Shown one piece after another: positions 26,138 through 35,505 of a DNA stretch of 64,000 bases. Position numbers and translations under genes: made by a program. The notes below the pieces were generated by a model. That model searched no databases, was not told the DNA's origin, and saw nothing but the letters and a program-made list of their open reading frames with translations. The DNA comes from Crocosphaera chwakensis CCY0110 (lineage in GTDB: Bacteria; Cyanobacteriota; Cyanobacteriia; Cyanobacteriales; Microcystaceae): NCBI RefSeq assembly GCF_000169335.1, contig NZ_AAXW01000016.1:1-64000 (forward strand). The letters run 5' to 3'. How positions within the stretch are numbered: position 1 is the stretch's first letter; each line of letters starts with the position of its first letter.

Positions 26138-26715
26138 ATGACTTCTATAACCACTGAAAAAGTTTATTGGACAATTGGACAATTGGAGAATTAGAGGGAT
26201 TACCCGATAATAGTAACCGTTATGAAATTATTGATGGAGATTTATTTGTGACTCGTGCGCCTCATTTAGATCATCAAGATATTGCTGGAAATATATATGC
26301 AGAATCAAGAAATTGGTCACGAAAAAAACAGCTAGGTAAACTATTTATGACTCCAGGAATTATCTTTTCTGAAACCGATGCAGTGATTCCTGATGTTATT
26401 TGGATTAGTTATAAAAAGTTAGATAAATTTACTGATGAATCTGGACATCTGACAGTTGCACCTGAATTAATAATAGAAGTTTTATCAACTTCTGAAAAAA
26501 ATATTAAACGAGATCGTCAAACTAAGTTAAAATTATATTCAATTCATGGAGTTTGTGAATATTGGATTATTGATCGTCAACAACAATTAATAGAGGTTTA
26601 TCGACGTGATCAAGGTATTTTAAAGAAAGCAATGACTTTGTATGAGACTGATCAATTAACCAGTCCTTTATTACCTGAGTTTTTTTGTAATATTAAAGAT
26701 ATTTTTGATAATTAA
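26138..26715 (+). pseudogene. Uma2 family gene with 8-bp duplication frameshift near its start
   Basis: ATG 26138 follows GGAG 11 bases upstream and reads MTSITTEKVYWTIGQLEN-stop. The Uma2 body is in another frame from 26167: WTIGELEGLPDNSNRYEIID, DAVIPDVIWIS, PELIIEVLS, YSIHGVCEYWIID. The cause is a tandem GGACAATT GGACAATT (26169-26184); removing one unit restores MTSITTEKVYWTIGELEG. The core with Asp, Glu and the EVxS motif is intact. Expression could return by slippage, or a TTG at 26167 may be used. Confidence 0.82.
26169..26184 (+). repeat. 8-bp tandem duplication causing the Uma2 frameshift
   Basis: Two perfect units of GGACAATT followed by GG. The change of 8 bases (not a multiple of three) shifts the frame of the gene that starts at 26138. 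Confidence 0.85.
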
Positions 26716-26737
26716 TAGAGATAAAGAGGTTAATCAA

Positions 26738-27877
26738 ATGATACGGGATTTAAGTATTAAAAATTATCGTTGTTTTGAAGATTTTTATGTTGATGGTTTA
26801 GCACAAGTTAATTTAATTGTTGGTGATAATAATAGTGGAAAAACGAGTTTTTTAAAAGCTATTTGTCTTTTATTGGATAAATCATATTATTATAAATTAC
26901 ATAATAAAACAACTACTTTGATTGATTTATTAAAATTAAGAAAAGAATTTTTATCTTTAGCATTAGAAGATAAAAAAAAATCAAACATTGTTAAAGTATA
27001 TCTTATTCCACATCTTTTTTATCAATATAAAATAAATAAGACTATAGAGATTTTCTGTGATAATGATTTTTTCAGCAAAGTTGAAATAACCAATCTCAAA
27101 CTAGAAAAATCAAAGTTTAAAAATATTCATTTATTAACAACAGAAGACGAATGCTTTAAAATTAATTATGAATTCAAAAAATCAAACACGGAAAATAAAA
27201 ATATTCGCGGACAAGCATTTTATGAAATTAATCAACAAGGAACTTACATACAAGAAACACCTGAAAATGCAAATCAGACTCGTTTAAATGGGATTGAAAG
27301 ACTTATTATGTACACTCCTGATAGTATTTTTATGCCATTAACTTATGATTATCTTGATGATGTTGAAAAAAATTGGGACTTAATTCAACTGACTCCTAAA
27401 GAAGATAAAGTCATAGAAGCTTTAAAAATTATTAACCCTGATGTTGAAAGAATTGGCTTTACAGTTAGTCAATATACTAAACAAATTAGACTTAAAATAA
27501 AAGGAGAAGAGCAACCAATTCCTTTAAGCAGTATGGGACAAGGAATGAATAGAATTTTAGGACTAATGACAACAGCAGTAATTCTCGAAAATGGAGTATT
27601 ATTAATTGATGAAATAGAAACAGGATTACACTATGAAGCACAAACAGATATGTGGCGTTTACTCATAAAAACAGCACAAGAATTAAATGTACAAATCTTT
27701 GCTACCACCCATAGTTGGGACTGTATTTGTGCGTTTCAAGAAGCATTAGAAGACATAGAAGATAAACCAGTTGGTAAACTATTTAGACTTGATAATAAAT
27801 ATGGAAAACTGAGGGCAGTAGAATATAAAGCAGATGAAATTAATATTGCTGTTAATCAAGGTATTGAGGTACGTTAA
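26738..27877 (+). CDS. AAA/ABC-type ATPase of OLD-like defence type
   Basis: 379 residues. Walker A VGDNNSGKTS (29-37), ABC-like signature SSMGQG (about 264-269), Walker B GVLLIDEIETG (about 287-294) and a switch His in IFATTHS. The N-terminal MIRDLSIKNYRCFEDF and the insert between motifs fit RecF/OLD-type SMC-like ATPases that pair with TOPRIM proteins. The next gene starts one base after its stop and encodes such a TOPRIM-like protein. ATG 26738, after GAGG 10 bases upstream, is preferred over an in-frame start at 26705. Confidence 0.85.
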   Translation: MIRDLSIKNYRCFEDFYVDGLAQVNLIVGDNNSGKTSFLKAICLLLDKSYYYKLHNKTTTLIDLLKLRKEFLSLALEDKKKSNIVKVYLIPHLFYQYKINKTIEIFCDNDFFSKVEITNLKLEKSKFKNIHLLTTEDECFKINYEFKKSNTENKNIRGQAFYEINQQGTYIQETPENANQTRLNGIERLIMYTPDSIFMPLTYDYLDDVEKNWDLIQLTPKEDKVIEALKIINPDVERIGFTVSQYTKQIRLKIKGEEQPIPLSSMGQGMNRILGLMTTAVILENGVLLIDEIETGLHYEAQTDMWRLLIKTAQELNVQIFATTHSWDCICAFQEALEDIEDKPVGKLFRLDNKYGKLRAVEYKADEINIAVNQGIEVR

Positions 27878-28558
27878 ATGGCAAAAAGAAAAACATCACG
27901 TCAACCTCATCCACAGCAACTTTTAGTAGAAGGAATGAATGATTTTCACGTTATTAGTGCGTTATGTGAAAAATACAATGTAGCTTAAACATTCTCTATA
28001 CCGCGTCCTGATAAAAGAAAAACACAAGGAGTAGAAGCCTTATTATTAGAACTACCTACTATATTCAAAGAAAAACGTTTAAAAACATTAGGAATAGTGG
28101 TTGATGCTGATCAAGATTTACAAGCAAGATGGCAAGCTATTCGTGATAAACTAAAATCAGTTGGTTATGATAATATTCCTAAAAATATTTGTCCTGAAGG
28201 TTGGATTTATGAACAAACAGAATTACCTAAAATTGGCGTTTGGATTATGCCAAATAATCAATTAACTGGAAAATTAGAAAACTTTGTATCTTATTTAATT
28301 CCTGATGATGATCAGTTACAATTAAAAGCTAACGAAATTTTAGATGAACTTGAAACATTAAAAATTAATGGTTATAATAAAAAAGATAAACTCAAAGCCT
28401 TTATTCATACGTGGTTAGCTTGGCAAAAAAAACCAGGAATACCAATGGGACAAGCAATAACAGCGAATATGTTAAAGAATAATCCAGCGATCGCAGAAAT
28501 ATTTATTAATTGGTTAAAGCAACTGTATCAAGATTATGAATCCCACAATAATCAATAA
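27878..28558 (+). pseudogene. DUF3226 TOPRIM-like partner with in-frame stop
   Basis: Starts ATG 27878 directly after the ATPase stop. It reads MAKRKTSRQPHPQQLLVEGM (Glu of a TOPRIM-like domain), then a TAA at 27986-27988 after EKYNVA, then in the same frame LKTLGIVVDADQDLQARW (the Asp-x-Asp pair) and ...GWIYEQTELPKIGVWIMPNN. The body from 28097 is open and has its own GTG. The stop splits the first 36 codons from the core. Either the protein is lost or a shorter form is made. Confidence 0.82.
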
Positions 28559-29141
28559 AACTATAATCGTAAAAGAACAAAAATTAACTTTACCAGGTTG
28601 GTATGATTGGCAACAGTTTAAAGGAATTAAAACGTTAATAGAACAACAACCAGGAGTCAAAATTTTCTATTTAGATGGAGTGATTGAATTAATGACTTTA
28701 GGAGAAGAACATGAAACGATTAAAAGCATAATTGCTATTTTATTAGGTATTTATTTCTGGCAAAAAGAAATAGAATTTATTCCCGTAGGAAGTGCAACCC
28801 GTGAATCAGAAGAAAAAGGGGTTTCTTTTGAACCCGATGAATCTTATTACATTGGAGAAAAAAAAGAACATCCTGACTTGGCAATTGAAGTTAATATTAC
28901 CAGTGGAAGTATTAAAAAATTAGAGAAATATAAACGGTTTCAAATCCAAGAAGTGTGGTTATGGCAAGATAATAAATTCTTGCTTTATTCTTTACAAGAT
29001 AACGAATATAAACAAATTTTTAAAAGTCAATTATTATCTGATTTGAATTTTAAATTATTAGAAAATTGTGTTTTAATGTCTTCTCAACTCGAAGCAATTA
29101 AAATTTTTACTAATGCTATTCAAGAAAATAACCAAAAATAA
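28536..29141 (+). CDS. Uma2 family PD-(D/E)XK-fold protein
   Basis: 201 residues and intact: WYDWQQFKGIKTLIEQQPGV, FYLDGVIELMTLGEEHETIK (Asp, Glu, and the LGxxHE motif), FEPDESYYIG, HPDLAIEVNITSGSI, KYKRFQIQEVWLWQDN. The Uma2/DUF820 family is expanded in cyanobacteria and has a restriction-endonuclease fold; biochemical roles are mostly unproven. It overlaps the end of the DUF3226 frame by 23 bases, so it is likely in the same operon. Confidence 0.85.
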   Translation: MNPTIINKTIIVKEQKLTLPGWYDWQQFKGIKTLIEQQPGVKIFYLDGVIELMTLGEEHETIKSIIAILLGIYFWQKEIEFIPVGSATRESEEKGVSFEPDESYYIGEKKEHPDLAIEVNITSGSIKKLEKYKRFQIQEVWLWQDNKFLLYSLQDNEYKQIFKSQLLSDLNFKLLENCVLMSSQLEAIKIFTNAIQENNQK

Positions 29142-29179
29142 TAAACTGATTTGATAACATTTTAAACCATTAATAATTA

Positions 29180-29198
29180 GGTGGGCATTGCACCCACC
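29180..29198. repeat. GGTGGGC palindrome near the pgk end
   Basis: GGTGGGCATTGCACCCACC, with two extra bases relative to the compact 17-base copies. It lies between the convergent Uma2 and pgk stop codons. Confidence 0.7.
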
Positions 29199-29212
29199 CA
29201 ACAATTATAAAA

Positions 29213-30415
29213 TTACGCTTCGTCTAACGCTGCAATACCAGGTAAAGTCTTACCTTCAAGCAGTTCTAAACTAGCACCACCACCAGTAGAAATGTGGCTC
29301 ATTTTCTCAGCAACCCCTACCTTTTCAACCGCAGCAACGGAGTCACCACCGCCGATAATGGTAGTGGTTCCAGTACCAGTTAATTCTGCTAAAGTATTAG
29401 CGATCGCTTCGGTTCCTTTGGCGAATTTTTCAAATTCAAATACCCCCATTGGACCATTCCAAATAACTGCTTTACAGTCAGCTAAAGCCTTCTTAAAGAC
29501 TTCAACAGAGTCAGGACCAATATCTAACCCCATCCAACCGTCTTCAATGTTTTCAATACTGGCGGTTTTAGCATTCGCATCTTTATTAAAATCATCGGCT
29601 AAAACTACATCGGTAGGTAGCAATAATTCTACTCCTTTTTCTTTAGCTTTCGCTTCTAAAGATTTCGCTAATTCTAACTTATCTTCTTCAACTAAAGACT
29701 TACCTACATTGAGGCCACGGGCTTTATAAAATGTGAAAATCATACCCCCACCGATGAGCAATTTATCACATTTATCTAATAAGGTTTCAATAACACCAAT
29801 TTTACTAGAAACCTTAGAACCGCCAATAATAGCAGCTAAAGGACGTTGGGGGTTTTCAATGGCAGCTTGTAGATATTGAAGTTCTTTTTCAATTAAATAA
29901 CCAGCAACACTGGGACTTAAATGATGGGTTACGCCTTCAGTAGAAGCATGGGCGCGGTGGGCAGTTCCAAACGCATCGTTAACGTATAAGTCTGCGTTAG
30001 CTGCTAACTGTTTAGCAAACTCAGGATCATTGGCTTCTTCTTCTGCATGGAAACGAAGATTCTCTAATAAAGCAACCTGACCATTTTCTAGCTTAGCAAC
30101 GGCTGCAGCCACAGAGTCACCCACACAGTCGTCACACATGGTGACATCTTGCCCTAATAACTCCGATAAACGGGTCGCTACAGGCTTTAAACTCATGCTT
30201 TCAACTACTTTCCCCTTGGGACGACCCATGTGGCTACAGAGGACGACTTTTGCCCCATTGGTGATTAATTCTTTAATGGTAGGGAGGGCTGCCCGAATAC
30301 GAGTATCATCGCTAATGGTTCCATTGTCCAAAGGAACGTTAAAATCAACCCGTACTAATACGCGCTTTCCTGCGAGATCCCCTTGTGATAAATTAGCAAC
30401 AGTTTTCTTAGACAC
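29213..30415 (-). CDS. pgk: Phosphoglycerate kinase
   Basis: 400 residues. Converts 1,3-bisphosphoglycerate plus ADP to 3-phosphoglycerate plus ATP in glycolysis, and the reverse in the Calvin cycle. Landmarks: KRVLVRVDFNVPLDNG, LCSHMGRPKG, ENLRFHAEEEANDPEFAKQL, NDAFGTAHRAHAST, GGSKVSSKIGVIETL, GGGDSVAAVEK, STGGGASLELLEG. The start is GTG at 30415 (VSKKTVANLS), with GGAGG nine bases upstream; an in-frame ATG at 30442 lies upstream of that ribosome site and is rejected. Confidence 0.97.
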   Translation of the reverse strand: MSKKTVANLSQGDLAGKRVLVRVDFNVPLDNGTISDDTRIRAALPTIKELITNGAKVVLCSHMGRPKGKVVESMSLKPVATRLSELLGQDVTMCDDCVGDSVAAAVAKLENGQVALLENLRFHAEEEANDPEFAKQLAANADLYVNDAFGTAHRAHASTEGVTHHLSPSVAGYLIEKELQYLQAAIENPQRPLAAIIGGSKVSSKIGVIETLLDKCDKLLIGGGMIFTFYKARGLNVGKSLVEEDKLELAKSLEAKAKEKGVELLLPTDVVLADDFNKDANAKTASIENIEDGWMGLDIGPDSVEVFKKALADCKAVIWNGPMGVFEFEKFAKGTEAIANTLAELTGTGTTTIIGGGDSVAAVEKVGVAEKMSHISTGGGASLELLEGKTLPGIAALDEA

Positions 30416-30584
30416 AGTCAATATCCTCCAATGATGGCTCAATGATGCTTAAAAAAAGATTAAATCAGCTTGTGCTTAAATACAACCACCCCCAACCCCT
30501 GAGAGAATAAAATAGAGACGGGGGCAAGCGATCGCAGAGTATTGCTGATTGTACCTGAATCGGTATCTAGGAGAGAAATAAGTT

Positions 30585-30998
30585 ATGTTTAAGACCATTT
30601 TGTTCCCGGTAGATCAGAGTCGAGAAACCCGTGAAGCGGTTACCACCGTGATTAATTTAGTTAAGACCTACGATAGTCGTTTAATTTTATTATCAGTGGT
30701 GGAAAAAACCCCCGACGGTCAAGGAATTTCCCAAGGGGGAATTATGACATCGACTGAGGCCGTCGCCCAATTATTACAAGGGGCCCAAGCTTTGTTTGCT
30801 GAGCAAGGAGTTGAAGCCGAAATTATTGAAAAGGAAGGAAAACCCCCGTTTATTATTTGCGACGTGGCTGATGAAACAAATGCAAACTTAATTGTGATGG
30901 GGTCACGGGGACTGGGCTTAACCTCGGAAGGGGCTACAGAAAGTGTAACTAACTTAGTTATTAATCTTGCTCCTTGTCCTATTTTAATTATCCCTTAA
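30585..30998 (+). CDS. Universal stress protein (UspA family)
   Basis: 137 residues with one Usp domain: MFKTILFPVDQSRETREAVT, a middle IEKEGKPPFIICDVADETNA, and the ATP-binding motif IVMGSRGLGLTSEGATESVT ending LAPCPILII. The G-2x-G-9x-G(S/T) ATP loop is close to canonical (GSRGLG...GATESVT). A cytosolic nucleotide-binding stress protein; the regulated process is unknown. It diverges from pgk, with a HIP1 site between. Confidence 0.9.
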   Translation: MFKTILFPVDQSRETREAVTTVINLVKTYDSRLILLSVVEKTPDGQGISQGGIMTSTEAVAQLLQGAQALFAEQGVEAEIIEKEGKPPFIICDVADETNANLIVMGSRGLGLTSEGATESVTNLVINLAPCPILIIP

Positions 30999-31213
30999 TT
31001 TTACGTGAGTTCGGTATTAGAAGTTCGGAGTTAAACTTTTCTCCACGTAAGGGTTTAAGACTTTTAATTTTGATAAGTTGCGGAGCAATTTCTTTATATC
31101 GAACTCAGGTTTAATCTGCTCTGTGCTGGCTATTCTTAGGGAATGAATTGACAAATTTGTTATTAATTATATATGATAGTAGATTGTGTGAACTCTAGCT
31201 ACTTTATAAAATC

Positions 31214-32554
31214 TTGGCTAATGTAATTGTAATCGGCGCTCAATGGGGCGACGAAGGAAAAGGGAAAATCACCGATTTATTGAGTCGTTCAGCGGATATG
31301 GTGGTGCGACCCCAAGGGGGGGTTAATGCTGGCCATACTATCGTTGTGCAGGGACAAACCTTTAAATTACACCTGATCCCATCAGGCATCTTATATCCTG
31401 AGACCGAATGTATTATCGGTTCAGGGACAGTGATTGATCCCAAAGTGTTACTCGAAGAATTGGGACAACTAAAAAGCCTGAATGTGGCAACGGATAACCT
31501 TTTTATCTCTCAAACCGCCCACATCACTATGCCCTATCATCGCCTGTTCGATCAAGCATCAGAACAAAGACGAGGGCAAAAGAAAATTGGCACAACCGGT
31601 CGAGGTATTGGCCCAACCTATGCCGATAAATCAGAAAGAACTGGTATTCGGGTGGTAGATTTAATGAACCCCGATGAACTCCAAGAGAAATTAGAATGGA
31701 CAATTAATTATAAAAACGTTATTTTAGAAAAGCTTTATAACTTAGATCCGTTAGATCCTCAAGTTGTTATTGAAGAATATATTAATTATGCAGAACAACT
31801 TAGACCCTATGTGGTTGATAGTTCTCTGAAAATTTATGAAGCCATCCAACAGCGGAAAAATATTCTCTTTGAAGGGGCCCAAGGAACTCTATTAGACTTA
31901 GATCACGGGACTTATCCTTATGTTACCTCCTCTAACCCCATTGCTGGTGGGGCTTGTGTTGGGTCTGGAATAGGCCCTACAGTCATTGATCGCGTCATTG
32001 GAGTGGCCAAAGCTTATACCACCCGTGTCGGAGAAGGCCCCTTTCCCACAGAATTACACGGAGAAATTGGTCAACAATTGTGCGATCGCGGGGCAGAATT
32101 TGGTACCACCACAGGCCGTCGTCGTCGCTGTGGTTGGTTTGATGCAGTGATCGGTCGCTATGCTGTTCGAGTCAACGGTTTGGACTGTTTAGCGATTACT
32201 AAACTGGATGTTCTTGATGAGTTAGCTGAGATTAAAGTCTGTACCGCTTACGAATTAGATGACCAAACCTGTCACCATTTTCCCAGTAACGCCAGTGAAT
32301 TTGCCCGTTGTATCCCCATCTACGAAACCTTACCCGGATGGCAACAATCAACGGAAAACTGTCGCAGTTTGGAAGATTTACCCAAGGAAGCCCTAGATTA
32401 CCTCAAATTCTTAGCTGAATTGATGGAGGTGTCTATTGCGATCGTTTCCTTGGGGGCTAGTCGGGATCAAACCATTATCGTGGAAGATCCCATTCATGGG
32501 CCTAAACGGGCCCTGCTCGATGAAAACGGTGATCCTGTCACCATCCATGAATAA
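31214..32554 (+). CDS. purA: Adenylosuccinate synthetase
   Basis: 446 residues. Joins IMP and aspartate with GTP, the first committed step to AMP. N-terminal GAQWGDEGKGKITDLLS (GTP loop), GGVNAGHTI, GIGPTYADKSERTG, EGAQGTLLDLDHGTYPYVTS, TTGRRRRCGWFD and C-terminal KRALLDENG. A TTG at 31214 is the best start (translates MANVIVIGAQWGDEG). Neither an upstream ATG nor a ribosome site is evident. rplY follows 29 bases later on the same strand. Confidence 0.96.
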   Translation: MANVIVIGAQWGDEGKGKITDLLSRSADMVVRPQGGVNAGHTIVVQGQTFKLHLIPSGILYPETECIIGSGTVIDPKVLLEELGQLKSLNVATDNLFISQTAHITMPYHRLFDQASEQRRGQKKIGTTGRGIGPTYADKSERTGIRVVDLMNPDELQEKLEWTINYKNVILEKLYNLDPLDPQVVIEEYINYAEQLRPYVVDSSLKIYEAIQQRKNILFEGAQGTLLDLDHGTYPYVTSSNPIAGGACVGSGIGPTVIDRVIGVAKAYTTRVGEGPFPTELHGEIGQQLCDRGAEFGTTTGRRRRCGWFDAVIGRYAVRVNGLDCLAITKLDVLDELAEIKVCTAYELDDQTCHHFPSNASEFARCIPIYETLPGWQQSTENCRSLEDLPKEALDYLKFLAELMEVSIAIVSLGASRDQTIIVEDPIHGPKRALLDENGDPVTIHE

Positions 32555-32583
32555 CTTTATTAACTAAAGCGTGAGTAATTCCT

Positions 32584-32886
32584 ATGTCTTTATCGATTGA
32601 ATGTAAAAAACGTCCCGAAAATGTTAAAGGTAATGCTTTACGTCGTGAAGGCTTAATTCCTGCTACCTTATACGGTCATAATGGCACAGAATCTATGCAA
32701 TTAATGGTAGATCAAAAAGAAACTGCTTTAATGCTTAGAGGGGTAACCGTTGATGAAACGGTAATTGATGTTAATATTCCTGATTTATCTTGGAATGGTC
32801 AAGCAGTTGTTAAGGAAATACAAGCACATCCTTGGAAACGGAATCTTATCCATCTTAGTTTCTGTTACGTTAAACCTGAAGCTTAA
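32584..32886 (+). CDS. rplY: 50S ribosomal protein L25
   Basis: 100 residues of the short (non-CTC) L25 form: MSLSIECKKRPENVKGNALR, REGLIPATLYGHNGTESMQL, ...VVKEIQAHPWKRNLIHLSF. It binds 5S rRNA in the large subunit. Short spacing makes a purA-rplY operon likely, closed by the terminator at 32913. Confidence 0.9.
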   Translation: MSLSIECKKRPENVKGNALRREGLIPATLYGHNGTESMQLMVDQKETALMLRGVTVDETVIDVNIPDLSWNGQAVVKEIQAHPWKRNLIHLSFCYVKPEA

Positions 32887-32912
32887 TCATTAATTGTTTA
32901 ATTTGAATTTCT

Positions 32913-32943
32913 AGGGGTTAACAACTGTTAACCTCTTTTTTTT
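32913..32943 (+). terminator. Rho-independent terminator after rplY
   Basis: AGGGGTTAAC - AACT - GTTAACCTCT, followed by eight Ts. The stem ends the purA-rplY unit. Confidence 0.8.
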
Positions 32944-33020
32944 GTGGATGTATAATCCTATGTATGACTTGACGGGGTGACAAGAATTAGAAAAAACGGA
33001 TCAAATAGATAAACATTCAA

Positions 33021-33136
33021 CCCTATTCGCGATAATTCTTCGTGAATAGGGCTGTTAATTACAAAAATGGGAAGCTCCCTCGGCATTCCCCTACACCTAC
33101 ACACTCAGCCGTAGGGGAATTCCTGCCGACATTCGG
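33021..33136. terminator. Hairpin cluster downstream of the interrupted exported-protein gene
   Basis: Three structures. CCCTATTCGCGA with TCGTGAATAGGG (33021-33051); a small GGGAAGCTCCC palindrome (about 33069-33079), followed on the minus strand by a T-run; and a longer nested stem CGGCATTCCCCTAC with GTAGGGGAATTCCTGCCG (33084-33130). On the minus strand these lie just after the stop at 33148 and may terminate that gene. Nothing else is seen between 32944 and 33147. Confidence 0.5.
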
Positions 33137-33245
33137 TTGAATATTTTTTAACTTTGATCGTCAGAGAGACTTCTATCAACAACATCAGGATAAACTTCTC
33201 CCCATTCTTTTATCGCTTGGGCTGATTCTTGGACAATCTCTTTAG

Positions 33246-35005
33246 CCTGCATTATTCATGAAGAAAAAACAAAACCAAAAACATAAGAAATTAGCATCAA
33301 AAGCGATTTTTTATTAAATAGATTCTTAAAAAGTAGTGAATTGGCGTAATTCAATCACAGAAAATTAATGGAAGAACAGAAAAAAGACTAATTTAACGTT
33401 AGATGGATACACCAATCCTATGAGAGATGAATGTTAGGAAAAAATCAATTGTTTACCCGAAGATAATCGTTGTATTATGCAGAGTATTTCCTCACGAAAA
33501 GGACAATGAGCAGCTAATTCTACTAAAGTTCTTCTAACAGAAACAGTCACTTTGGCAGCTATTTTTATGATGGTTTCCCTCAAACGAGAAACTTGAGTCT
33601 TCCCCAATCGTGTCCCTTCCGCAGAAGCCCGAAGTTCAAGCATTAAAATATAAGCTGCTTGGCATAAAAATAAGCGAAATTGATTAACAATAAATTTATG
33701 GCAACTGAGACGATCTGCATTAATTCCTAGTTTCAATTCCTTGATTCGATGTTCAGAAGTAGCTCCTCTTTGAACATAAAAATTATCATAAATTTCTTGT
33801 GCATCTGCCTCCAAATTAGTTACTAAAAATCGAGGATTTGCTCCTTTTTCTAACCATTCTGCTTTCATAATAAGTCGACGAGGTTTTTTCCAACTTTTTG
33901 CAGCATAATATACATCATCGAACAAACGAGCCTTCTCTTTAGTCCGAAAATACTGTAATCTGGCTAAGTCAAGAAGATAATTTATTTTCCGTTTTAAAAC
34001 AGCATTACTACTAAAACCAAAAACATATTTTACATTTTTTTGTTCGCACAGATTAATAATTTCAGGTAAAGAAAACCCTCCATCGCCTCGTAAGATTAAG
34101 ATTATTTGACATCAGGGCCAAGCTTTTCTTAAACGCCAAAATAACCATCTTAGTAATCCTAAAACTCCTTTTCGTGCGTGAGAATTTCCTGGTCTTAAGT
34201 GTAAAATTAAAGGATAACCACTTTTGGCTTCATTAACTAATACAGGAAAGTAAATTTGATGTCCATAATAACCATGAAATAAGCTTAACTGTTGATGTCC
34301 ATGAGTGTAAGCATCAAATCCATCTATATCTAATACTATTTGTTCTGGGTTTGAGAGATGATTTTGAAGAAATTTATCGACAAAAAAACGACGTATCCTT
34401 TTAATTTCTTGTTTAGTTATTCCATTTTCTAGTCGACTCATTGTCGGTTGACTAGCTAATAATTCTGCTCCCATTTCGGGGACTTTATCACAAATAATTT
34501 TGAAAATTGGATCATGTCGTAAGTAATTACTATCATTGGTATCTTCATATCCTGCTGCTATTTGATAGATTCTTTGACTTACTAACTGAAACAGTGAATG
34601 TTTGACTTTATGTTGTTCTCTATTATCTTCCAAGCAATTTGAGATTCCTTGGCCAACTTTCAGATTGTCTTCTGCTTGCTTAATTAGCAATAATCCCGCA
34701 TCCAAACTTAGGTCTAGTCCTGAAAACTTTACCTCCAATGTTTTCTTCGTCTTAAAATTAAAGGGGAGTTTTTCTGAAGACTCTTTCATTAATTATTGAT
34801 TGATTGATATAACCTTTATTTCTTTATTTATTATAGGCTAAAATGAACTTTTTGTAAACGACTTTTACCTCTTATTTTTGATAGTTAAATAGTCGATAAT
34901 TAGTAATAGATAAAAATCACAGACTGTTATTGGGGTCAAATCTCCATATTCCTGATGGCATAAGGCTTTCAGGCTTTTTCGCAATTCTCTCATGAATAAT
35001 GCAGG
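33246..35005 (-). mobile_element. IS1380-family element, 1760 bp, with 4-bp target duplication
   Basis: Ends are perfect 16-bp inverted repeats: CCTGCATTATTCATGA (33246-33261) and TCATGAATAATGCAGG (34990-35005). TTAG flanks both sides (33242-33245 and 35006-35009), the 4-bp target duplication expected for IS1380. It carries one transposase frame with a nonsense codon, so it is non-autonomous. The two halves of a host gene lie on either side in matching frame. Confidence 0.9.
33434..34789 (-). pseudogene. IS1380 family transposase with internal stop
   Basis: 452 codons in a single frame from ATG 34789. The N-terminal part (LPFNFKTKKTLEVKFSGLDL, QPTMSRLENG, IVLDIDGFDAYTHGHQ with the first catalytic Asp region, HLRPGNSHA) ends in KAWP. 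A TGA follows at 34112-34114, then the same frame continues CQIILILRGDGGFSLPEI (second Asp), ...NVKYVFGFSSNAVL, KARLFDDVYYAAKSW, QRGATSEHRIKELK and on to the stop at 33434. One base change would restore it. Confidence 0.88.
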
Positions 35006-35505
35006 TTAGCTCTTTCTAAGGGTTCATCTCGAGTTTCCTCTGCTTTCTGTTGCCACTCACCATTTGTCGTTGGTCTTTCAGAATTACTTTCAAATACTTT
35101 ACTGTTGATAGTATCGGCAGCATTTGCACCATTAGTAGCGTAACTACTAGCACCACTGGTTAATAAAAATACTCCTAGTAGCACAGATGTTAAAAAACTT
35201 CTGACTTGAATCTTTTTTAAAAAAGAATTAAAATGAATAATTGCCTGAGAAATTAAATGTATCATAATGATTTTTGGGTGAATAAACACGAGTTTCTGTC
35301 ATTGAAAATAACGCTAAAATTATGTCGTAAATTATTAGGTTATTTCCTGACAATTCTAGACTAACTAAATCATCCTTTTTAATTCCTCCAACGAAAGTTA
35401 TATTTAATACAATCAAACTTAATTAAATAAATCTTCCAAAAGGTATGGGGATTACTATCCTTGGATAAGGTAAACTATCTGCTTGATGGGGTGAGTTAAT
35501 TTTAA

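Larger units (their letters stand above)
33148..35265 (-). pseudogene. Small exported-protein gene interrupted by the IS1380-family element
   Basis: The 5' part (35265 down to 35006) encodes MIHLISQAIIHFNSFLKKIQ, a hydrophobic signal-like segment (about 22-42), then a mature part with TNGEWQQKAEETRDEPLERA. The 3' part (33245 down to 33148) reads KEIVQESAQAIKEWGEVYPD...SLSDDQS-stop. Removing the element and one TTAG copy joins them in frame: ...EPLERAKEIVQESAQAIK... The rejoined protein is about 117 residues, charged and helical after the signal. Its family is unnamed but looks like small secreted cyanobacterial proteins. An in-frame GTG at 35289 is an alternative start. Confidence 0.85.

Noticed and set aside
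29292..30434. Long frames opposite pgk (145 and 98 codons)
   Set aside because: They lie wholly antisense to a conserved enzyme and have no ribosome site or family signal; they are shadows of codon bias.
35228..35416. 62-codon minus frame overlapping the interrupted exported-protein gene
   Set aside because: It overlaps the true start in a different frame and has a low-quality composition.
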